A DNA stretch of 29,350 nucleotides from the IMG/VR virus record IMGVR_UViG_3300032173_000471, positions 1 to 29,350 of that record; one strand, 5' to 3'. The position numbers were made by a program, and so were the translations under genes. Positions within the stretch are counted from its first letter, which is position 1, and each line of letters begins with the position of its first letter. Shown here one piece after another: positions 6,159 through 12,162 of this stretch. The notes under the pieces were generated by a model. The model did no database searches. It saw only the letters and a program-made list of their open reading frames with translations, and was not told the DNA's origin. This stretch comes from a virus.

Positions 6159-6794
6159 ATGGAGATACGATTCATCGGCGATGTTCACGGTCGCTGGGAC
6201 AGATACAAGAAACTAATCAAAGGCATTGACAAGTCTTTGCAAGTGGGGGACTTTGGGGTAGGTTTTCGTAACCCTGTGACTGAGCAAGAATTCAGCAGCC
6301 CTCCCTATGACCAGATGGCTAAGGGTGAGCACCGGTTCATCCGTGGCAACCACGATAATCCCGCAAAGTGTAGTAGTCACCCGTTTTGGATTAAGGACGG
6401 TGGTTCGGTATTTGGCCGTGCTGACATCTTTTGTGTTGGCGGCGCTGTCTCTATTGACAAAGATAGGCGCACTGAGAATTACGACTGGTGGCACGATGAA
6501 GAGCTTTCTTACAAGGAACTTTGCAACGTTATGGACATTTATGAGTTGGTAAAGCCAAAGATTGTCGTGAGCCATGAGTGCCCCGATAGTGTAATCTCCC
6601 GCCTTGTTCACGAGAAAGGGATGTTCAAGTATGACATTCCCTGCACCACCCGTAAATGCTTCGACAACATGCTTGAGATTCACAAGCCTGATTTGTGGAT
6701 TCATGGCCACTGGCACTTTGACCACCATACGGTACACAACGGGGTCGAGTTTATTGGTTTGGGGGAACTTTCCTTTCTTGATTTGGATGTCTGA
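6159..6794 (+). CDS. Calcineurin-like metallophosphoesterase
   Basis: From ATG 6159 the 211-residue protein begins MEIRFIGDVHGRWD. The five metal-binding motifs of the superfamily are present in order: GDVHG (7-11), GDFG (30-33), GNHD (63-66), SHE (138-140) and GHWH (183-186). It should bind two metal ions and hydrolyse a phosphomonoester or phosphodiester; the substrate is not predictable. An earlier in-frame TTG at 6105 lies in the promoter itself and is rejected. TTGGGA about 6 nt upstream may serve as ribosome binding site. With the neighbouring RNA ligase it could act in RNA end repair, but that link is inference. Confidence 0.88.
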   Translation: MEIRFIGDVHGRWDRYKKLIKGIDKSLQVGDFGVGFRNPVTEQEFSSPPYDQMAKGEHRFIRGNHDNPAKCSSHPFWIKDGGSVFGRADIFCVGGAVSIDKDRRTENYDWWHDEELSYKELCNVMDIYELVKPKIVVSHECPDSVISRLVHEKGMFKYDIPCTTRKCFDNMLEIHKPDLWIHGHWHFDHHTVHNGVEFIGLGELSFLDLDV

Positions 6795-6797
6795 CGC

Positions 6798-7172
6798 ATG
6801 AAGAATCTTGAGGGTTTGTACCGGGAGTTCTCTAACTTTGAGTCAACTGACTATGAAGTTGTCTTTGAAAGTTTCCCCACCAACGTCATTACCCGCTTTT
6901 TGACTGGTAAACGCACTTACCTAAAGTATTACATTAGGCGAGTGTCTTCATTAAAGGATGGTAATCTCATCTTAACTTATAACACTGACAGCAGTAACTG
7001 GGGCTTCAGAGATATTGCACGTTGGGGGTTTTCATATGGTGAAAAGATATTCTATTGGCAAAACTCTGATGATGCCATAAGTATAATCATGACAGCTAAA
7101 ACCCGCCAAGGTGCCGATACTTCTAAAGACACCGTTGTTTTTTCCACAAAAGATCTTAGTTCCTTGCCATGA
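6798..7172 (+). CDS. Hypothetical protein (124 aa)
   Basis: The protein is not recognised. It begins MKNLEGLYREFSNFESTDYE and has a mixed alpha/beta composition with a basic centre (TGKRTYLKYYIRRVS) and several aromatic residues. There are no membrane segments or cysteine clusters. It starts 3 bp after the phosphoesterase stop, and its own stop overlaps the next start as ATGA, so it belongs to the same transcription unit driven from 6105. Confidence 0.6.
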   Translation: MKNLEGLYREFSNFESTDYEVVFESFPTNVITRFLTGKRTYLKYYIRRVSSLKDGNLILTYNTDSSNWGFRDIARWGFSYGEKIFYWQNSDDAISIIMTAKTRQGADTSKDTVVFSTKDLSSLP

Positions 7173-7555
7173 CTCTTTCAACTTTGTTGCTTCGGCAATG
7201 CCCGCACTGCGAAACCAACCTTGTTGGCGCAGAGCTTCTGCTTGCCCACACTTGTGAGCCAGGGGCCTTTCACTCCCGCTTACTGGGGGTTAGAGACCCT
7301 GGCGGTGACGTAACGGGGTGGAAATGCCCCGACTGCTCCCACTTGCTCCCCCTTACTATCGGACAACCAGTAGACACCACTGTTGGTACTACAGCAGCAA
7401 GCTATCGAGACTTGGTTGATAAGATAGATGAGTTGGAAACGTTGGCAATGTCAATCGCTGACGCTTTGGAAGGGGCCCACATTGGGGTGGGTTGGGAGAT
7501 TTCTCAAGCAAGAGAGTGGTACAATAGGCCAAGGGTAGAATCTCTGCAAGTGTAA
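7169..7555 (+). CDS. Hypothetical protein with two CxxC knuckles
   Basis: The 128-residue protein has CPHC at residues 11-14 and CPDC at about 53-56, with another Cys and His between, which suggests one zinc-ribbon in the N-terminal half. The C-terminal half (DLVDKIDELETLAMSIADALEGAHIGVG) is helical and acidic. Start ATG 7169 overlaps the upstream gene by 4 bp. It may be a small nucleic-acid or protein-binding adaptor; no specific function can be named. Confidence 0.6.
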   Translation: MTLSTLLLRQCPHCETNLVGAELLLAHTCEPGAFHSRLLGVRDPGGDVTGWKCPDCSHLLPLTIGQPVDTTVGTTAASYRDLVDKIDELETLAMSIADALEGAHIGVGWEISQAREWYNRPRVESLQV

Positions 7556-7568
7556 TAAGACGCTACAA

Positions 7569-7826
7569 ATGTCCCTACCCACTTCACTCTGGACAATTCT
7601 TCTGGCAACGCTACTTTACATAGCGTCAATAGATGACAACGTGCCTTTATACTTGGCTCTTTTGTTTAAGGGGGTCAAGACTTCTGTGCGTAAAGCCTAC
7701 CTATGGTTTGCCGTTAATCCAGAGATGCCTTGGGTAGAATCGCAGATTAACAAAAAAGCCGAGCTAAACGCAAACACAATAGCAAAAGAGCTTGGCCTTG
7801 ACAAAAACAATGACTGGTACGAATGA
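7569..7826 (+). CDS. Small membrane-anchored hypothetical protein
   Basis: The 85 residues start with a hydrophobic stretch, SLWTILLATLLYIASI (about 6-21), followed by a second apolar segment VPLYLALLFKGV, and then a soluble charged C-terminus. It is likely an inner-membrane protein with one or two spans. It does not show typical holin charge clustering and is not near a lysin, so I do not call it a holin. The stop overlaps the next ATG (ATGA), indicating coupling with the NTPase gene. Confidence 0.55.
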   Translation: MSLPTSLWTILLATLLYIASIDDNVPLYLALLFKGVKTSVRKAYLWFAVNPEMPWVESQINKKAELNANTIAKELGLDKNNDWYE

Positions 7827-8371
7827 CAACTGTAATTAATCTTTTTGGGGGACCTGGCATTGGCAAATCCTCCGTAGCAGCCGTCTTGTACGGTGAGCTA
7901 AAAACCAGAGGCTTTAGTGTAGAGCTGTGCCGAGAATACGCCAAGTATTGGGCATACCGGAAACACAACATTGGGGAATACGACCAGCTTTACATGCTTG
8001 GTAAGCAATCTCATTATGAGTCATTCCTGTATGGAAATGTAGACTACATAGTGACCGACTCCCCTGTTTTGCTAGCGGGGTTCTACGCCACGTGGAATTG
8101 GGGCGAAGCTACTAATTACATCGACTACGCAGCACAATCTTTTGTCAATCACTCTACCAGTAATGGCGTAACTCATTGGAACTTTCTGTTAAGTAGGGAA
8201 GTTCCCTATGACCCCAATGGTCGGTTTGAGTCGGAAGAAGATGCCAATGCTATCGATGTTGGCTTGAAGTATTACCTAGCTCATATAGACCCCAAATTTA
8301 GGGAGTTACCTATCTACTCGGCTAAGAGCCGCATCCTAGATAGGGTTTACAACCAGAAAGACCGACTATAA
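7823..8371 (+). CDS. P-loop NTPase / kinase-like protein
   Basis: The 182-residue protein has a Walker A motif GGPGIGKSS (9-17) directly after the first beta strand, and a Walker B-like DYIVTDSP (74-81). The segment ELKTRGFSVELCREYAKYWA resembles a family of phage AAA-type ATPases related to NadR-like and nucleotide kinases. It would bind ATP and may phosphorylate a nucleoside or nucleotide, but no diagnostic lid or substrate motif is visible. It overlaps the previous gene by 4 bp and lies 7 bp before the topoisomerase gene, at the edge of the replication block. Confidence 0.75.
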   Translation: MTTVINLFGGPGIGKSSVAAVLYGELKTRGFSVELCREYAKYWAYRKHNIGEYDQLYMLGKQSHYESFLYGNVDYIVTDSPVLLAGFYATWNWGEATNYIDYAAQSFVNHSTSNGVTHWNFLLSREVPYDPNGRFESEEDANAIDVGLKYYLAHIDPKFRELPIYSAKSRILDRVYNQKDRL

Positions 8372-8372
8372 T
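8346..8372 (+). promoter_or_regulatory. Promoter candidate before the topoisomerase gene
   Basis: TATAAT (8367-8372) overlaps the stop of the NTPase gene and lies 6 bp before ATG 8379. A TTTACA (8346-8351) is 15 bp upstream, shorter than ideal. The closeness to the start codon would give an almost leaderless transcript, so confidence is low. Confidence 0.3.
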
Positions 8373-8378
8373 GACGCC

Positions 8379-10412
8379 ATGGAAACATCAACAAACCTGG
8401 TAACGCAGCTTCAGGAAGACTACCTGAGCTATTCAATGGCCGTACTCGTCGGGAGAAGCATTCCTGATATCTACGATGGGCTGAAGCCTGCCCAAAGACG
8501 CACCCTTCAAACGATGCTGGAGGAAGGTCTCCTACCTGGGAAACCCTACGTCAAATGTGCTAGAACCACCGGCCTAACCAGTGCCTATTACCACCCCCAC
8601 GGGTCGGCTTATGGCGCACTTATCAACATGGCTACAGAGTGGAATAATAACATTCCGTGGATTGACTGCCACGGGAATGTTGGCAGCTCAGTGGACAATC
8701 CTGCGGCTGAACGGTACGTAGAGAATAGGCTACGCACTTCCGCCATTGACCTTCTCCTCCAGGATAAGGAAGTATGGGACACCCGCCCCAACTACGATGG
8801 GAGTCGAAAGGAAGCTATTCGATTCAATAGTTCGGTCCCCGCTGTCCTCCTTAATGGGGACTCTGGTATCGCAGTTGGGTTTGCAACTAAGCTAGCTCCG
8901 CACAACCTTAGGTCAATAATCGACGCTGTAAAGTTGATCTGCAAGGATACCGCTACGGAGAAAGCCCACCTGGAAAATCTTCGCAAAGCCAGGGAAGGGT
9001 TGCTCCCAGACTTCCCCACAGGTACACAAATCATCAAAGATGAGCAGCTTGATAACTACACCAAGACAGGTAGCGGTAGTATACGCTGTATGGCGTGTGT
9101 CAAAACGGGTGAACAGAAACGGGACGGTCGCGCTAAAAATCGCCCAACTCTTTCCTTCACTAATCTCCCTCCCGGCACCAATCCCGAAAAGCTTGGGGAA
9201 CAGATTAAGAACGAATTAGAGAAGGGACGAATTGAAGGGGTAGCTGAGGTCAATGACCTGTCGGACATGTCTGGCGATTGCATTGAGGTTGTGGCTAAAC
9301 CTGGAGTTGACCCTGAGAATCTGAAAAAACTTCTCTACGCCTATACTGACCTAGATACAAAGTTCTCTGCCAAGACTTTGGTAATCGATGGCATTAAGCC
9401 TGTAGAACTTTCTCCCATCCAAATCTGCCAACGATGGGTAAATTGGAGGCTCGATAGGCTCCAAGTCAAGTTTGAACATGAGCTTGAACTGAAAGAAGCT
9501 CGCCTGCACATTGTGCTAGGTTTGCTGAAAGCCATCGACAGAATGGACCTTGTCATCAAAAAGATTAGGGCCACTAAGGATAAGGCAGAGGCTAAAGCCT
9601 CTTTGATGGCAACCCCATTTAAGTTTTCCGATAGGCAGGCAGAAGCAATCCTTGAGATGCGTCTGAGGCAGCTTACTGGGTTGGACCAGACTGACCTTAC
9701 CGCAGAAGGCAACTCCCTACAAGCAAGAATCGATGAGTTGGAAGAACTTGTCAGTGATGAAACCAGCGGTACTACCGCCCGCAAGCTCTACATGCTTGAG
9801 GAACTAACTGAGCTGGGCAAGCGCCACGGAGAAGCCCGTAGAAGCCCCCTGGTGGAGCCCCCGGCTAGTTCCGTATCCGTTTCCCCTGGAGCTAGAACCA
9901 AGGCGCCACTAACCGCCTCCAAGCCCCGGTTTATGATGGTGGATACCAAGAAGGGAACCGTCGAACAAGTCAAGGGTCCGAGAGGTGCGCTTGTCGTAGA
10001 CTCTAAGGACAAAGTTATCCTTATGACTGAGGACGGTATGCTCAAAAAGGTGCCAGCCACATTCAAGGGCACAATTTCTAACGCTTACTCCAAAGTCGCC
10101 ATTGCTAAACCTGAAGCTGAGGTCTCCAAGCGAGTTTACCTGGCAGTATTTGAGCTAGAGGGCCAGCTCAAGGCCATGACACTGTCCGGGGAAGACCTTT
10201 GCAAAACAACAAGTACGGGTAAACAGTGGTTGCCCGAAGGAGCTGTACTCACTTACTTCGGAGAAGGGACCTTCTCTGTCGCTTGGGTATCAACCCGCAA
10301 GAAACCCTCTAAACTAGATCTCACTCTGAAGCGGGGTAAACCCGGCGGGAAAGGGATTAAAGTTGCAAATTTGTCAGAAGTCAAGTCTGAAAATGGGGGT
10401 AAAACCACTTGA
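8379..10412 (+). CDS. DNA topoisomerase II subunit A (GyrA/ParC-like)
   Basis: The 677-residue protein matches the A subunit of bacterial type IIA topoisomerases. It has the N-terminal YLSYSMAVLVGRSIPDIYDG strand, DGLKPAQRR (33-41), YHPHG (71-75), and the active-site region PAAERYVENRL with R112 and catalytic Y113. A coiled-coil and C-gate segment includes EAILEMRLRQLTGL (~421-434). A shortened C-terminal part (~515-670) has KGTVEQVKGPRG-type blade motifs, with KRGKPGGKGIK near the end reminiscent of a GyrA box. Bacterial GyrA is near 800-875 residues, so the wrapping domain is reduced. It cleaves and rejoins DNA but needs an ATPase B subunit, which is not in the window. Host GyrB or a phage gene elsewhere could supply it. 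Confidence 0.93.
   Translation: METSTNLVTQLQEDYLSYSMAVLVGRSIPDIYDGLKPAQRRTLQTMLEEGLLPGKPYVKCARTTGLTSAYYHPHGSAYGALINMATEWNNNIPWIDCHGNVGSSVDNPAAERYVENRLRTSAIDLLLQDKEVWDTRPNYDGSRKEAIRFNSSVPAVLLNGDSGIAVGFATKLAPHNLRSIIDAVKLICKDTATEKAHLENLRKAREGLLPDFPTGTQIIKDEQLDNYTKTGSGSIRCMACVKTGEQKRDGRAKNRPTLSFTNLPPGTNPEKLGEQIKNELEKGRIEGVAEVNDLSDMSGDCIEVVAKPGVDPENLKKLLYAYTDLDTKFSAKTLVIDGIKPVELSPIQICQRWVNWRLDRLQVKFEHELELKEARLHIVLGLLKAIDRMDLVIKKIRATKDKAEAKASLMATPFKFSDRQAEAILEMRLRQLTGLDQTDLTAEGNSLQARIDELEELVSDETSGTTARKLYMLEELTELGKRHGEARRSPLVEPPASSVSVSPGARTKAPLTASKPRFMMVDTKKGTVEQVKGPRGALVVDSKDKVILMTEDGMLKKVPATFKGTISNAYSKVAIAKPEAEVSKRVYLAVFELEGQLKAMTLSGEDLCKTTSTGKQWLPEGAVLTYFGEGTFSVAWVSTRKKPSKLDLTLKRGKPGGKGIKVANLSEVKSENGGKTT
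10397..10404 (+). promoter_or_regulatory. GGGTAARA motif, site 1
   Basis: GGGTAAAA lies in the last codons of the topoisomerase gene, 36 bp before the next ATG (10440). It is one of seven copies clustered at gene 3' ends in the late part of the window. Confidence 0.3.
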
Positions 10413-10439
10413 GAGATTTACAAACGATCTCCCAAAGCT

Positions 10440-11009
10440 ATGATAAACCGGTTGGACTCGATTATGGCAATTGTTTACCCTGTTTCTAGATTACTGGCAA
10501 ACCCAAAGATCTTCTATGCCATTGCTAACTATCTGGGCGGCCCGGATGCTGAAACCATTAGGTCTGCCTTTTACGATTTACTTGAGTTCGAGATGGAGGA
10601 GGAAGAAGACCTCGATGATTGTGAATTTGACGCTGAAGAGGTGTGCTTCTCAGTAGAAGAAGAAGGAGCAATCTGCAACATCCAATTCGATACCGGCCTT
10701 ATTTCCCGCTTGGAGGCAGTCCAAGGGGAAATTAAAGCTCACATAAACAATGACAGAGAGTTGGCAACAGCCTCTGCCATTTACCAAAAGTTGGTAACAG
10801 CTATTGAGAAGGTGAATCCAGACTTCAAAGGCGATATCGCCCTGTGTTCACCCCCTACACCTGGTAACTCCTATCTACGCTCAACGGATGGGAATAACTT
10901 TGTAGGTAACTTTCATCTGTTGTCCAACCCAGATACACAATTTGCATTTAACGTATTAGTGTTAGATGCAGACACAGAACAACTACAAGCAACCATCCAT
11001 CCAATTTAA
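10440..11009 (+). CDS. Hypothetical acidic protein (189 aa)
   Basis: This protein is not recognised. An N-terminal helical segment (MAIVYPVSRLLANPKIFYAI) is followed by a very acidic stretch FEMEEEEDLDDCEFDAEEV (residues ~50-70), then alternating helix and strand, ending TEQLQATIHPI. The length and lack of repeats suggest a globular protein with a charged loop. It starts 27 bp after the topoisomerase stop. An internal ATG at 10464 is an alternative start. The 3' end runs directly into the next gene. Confidence 0.6.
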   Translation: MINRLDSIMAIVYPVSRLLANPKIFYAIANYLGGPDAETIRSAFYDLLEFEMEEEEDLDDCEFDAEEVCFSVEEEGAICNIQFDTGLISRLEAVQGEIKAHINNDRELATASAIYQKLVTAIEKVNPDFKGDIALCSPPTPGNSYLRSTDGNNFVGNFHLLSNPDTQFAFNVLVLDADTEQLQATIHPI

Positions 11010-11010
11010 C

Positions 11011-11760
11011 GTGAAAGACTCCCTACTTCAAAACTCTGCTGCTATTAAGACTTCTATTCTCTCGCTAAAGAAAAAAGCGATTATGATGCAAAGTCAGATT
11101 CACGCAATCGACACTGAGATAAGTAAAGTTGGAGACAAGGTAGATAACCTGCTACAGGAATCTGACAGCACCATTGAATGGTTGAGGCACAGGGTAAGCG
11201 AACTGGAGAGTTATTTCAATGATACACCTCCACCAAGCAGCACCGATCCTTTGGAGCTTAAGAAAGCTGTCACCCTTCAAATATTTGAGTTCATCGTTGA
11301 CCAAATATGCGATGGCTCAGATGATTACGAAGTCATGTGCCAAGCTTTCCTGTTCCCCGTAGTCTATAGCCACGTTGTTATGGGGGAGAAAAAGTACCTT
11401 CTGGACTATCTTCCCGACTGCGTTGGCTATGTCATTGATTCGGGTAAAGAGTTCTTACAATCCGTTCGTGAGGTCTGTGATGCACAGCTTACTCAGCAAA
11501 AACCTTGGGATAGCGTGATAGACTTGTCAGTGAGTTGGTGGAAGGAGCAGGCACTACCCTTGATGTACAGGGAGGAAGAGGAGTTCTGGAATAAAGATGA
11601 GGTATTTACCCTCAGCACCATGGAAGACTGGGAAGCCAACTATTCTATGAGACCCATCAACTATCCTACCGTATACGATGCTATAAACACTTTGAACACA
11701 CACCGAGAAGAAGCGTATGAAGCTTCAGGAATCAGAGAGTTCGGGTCCCTCCAGTTTTGA
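11011..11760 (+). CDS. Hypothetical protein with N-terminal coiled coil
   Basis: From GTG 11011, one base after the preceding stop, this is a 249-residue protein. An upstream in-frame ATG at 10966 would add 15 residues but overlap the previous gene by 44 bp, which is out of keeping with this genome. Residues ~10-65 (LKKKAIMMQSQIHAIDTEIS and VSELESYFND) form a likely coiled coil. The rest is a helical acidic domain with Trp-rich segments (DLSVSWWKEQALPLMYREEE). There is no enzymatic motif. It may be a structural or scaffolding-type protein; function unknown. Confidence 0.6.
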   Translation: MKDSLLQNSAAIKTSILSLKKKAIMMQSQIHAIDTEISKVGDKVDNLLQESDSTIEWLRHRVSELESYFNDTPPPSSTDPLELKKAVTLQIFEFIVDQICDGSDDYEVMCQAFLFPVVYSHVVMGEKKYLLDYLPDCVGYVIDSGKEFLQSVREVCDAQLTQQKPWDSVIDLSVSWWKEQALPLMYREEEEFWNKDEVFTLSTMEDWEANYSMRPINYPTVYDAINTLNTHREEAYEASGIREFGSLQF

Positions 11761-11764
11761 AAAC

Positions 11765-11772
11765 GGGTAAGA
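11765..11772 (+). promoter_or_regulatory. GGGTAARA motif, site 2
   Basis: GGGTAAGA starts 4 bp after the previous stop and 30 bp before ATG 11795. It is followed by TACTGTA; together this closely resembles the site at 22827 (GGGTAARA, one base, ACTGTA). Confidence 0.4.
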
Positions 11773-11794
11773 TACTGTACTACGACTTAAGAGA

Positions 11795-12127
11795 ATGATT
11801 CCAAGAGTGGTTCAAATGGCCAAAGCCATTTCGGTCATCATTGGCCCCGGTGGGGTGGAAGAGTACGGAAACATCATCGCCAAACCCTATAAGGGGTGGA
11901 GCAACAACTACAACTCTTATTTCCTGGGCTCCCCAGGCGAGGCAGTTTCTGATACTCTGGGTAGGCCCACCATGTTCAACTACAGCGTCCATAGCTGGAA
12001 CCCCGATGGTGATCCCAGGTGGGCTCAACCCCCTGCAAGGAAGTTTGATATTGGGTTTGGCAGTGCGCTATACCCTGTGCAAGATAGCCTGACTCCCCCC
12101 CCCTTCAACGAAGTAACAGCTCCCTGA
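11795..12127 (+). CDS. Hypothetical protein (110 aa), Gly/Pro-rich C-terminus
   Basis: The protein starts MIPRVVQMAKAISVIIGPGG; ATG 11816 (MAKAISV) is an equally possible start. It is rich in Gly, Pro, Asn and Trp (KGWSNNYNSYFLGSPG, SWNPDGDPRW), more like an extended or beta-rich surface protein than an enzyme. A run of nine C inside the gene encodes Pro-Pro-Pro (near residue 103), a slippage-prone spot. It is transcribed alone between two larger genes, behind a GGGTAAGA motif. Function unknown. Confidence 0.55.
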   Translation: MIPRVVQMAKAISVIIGPGGVEEYGNIIAKPYKGWSNNYNSYFLGSPGEAVSDTLGRPTMFNYSVHSWNPDGDPRWAQPPARKFDIGFGSALYPVQDSLTPPPFNEVTAP

Positions 12128-12162
12128 GCACCCTTTATAAACTTTAACCAAACTTATCGCCA

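Noticed and set aside
7520-7525. TACAAT as a promoter in the 7169-7555 gene
   Set aside because: No acceptable -35 sequence lies 15-19 bp upstream and the hexamer is within codons.
7569-7826. Holin
   Set aside because: Hydrophobic N-terminal segments are present, but there is no endolysin nearby and the long charged C-terminus is atypical.
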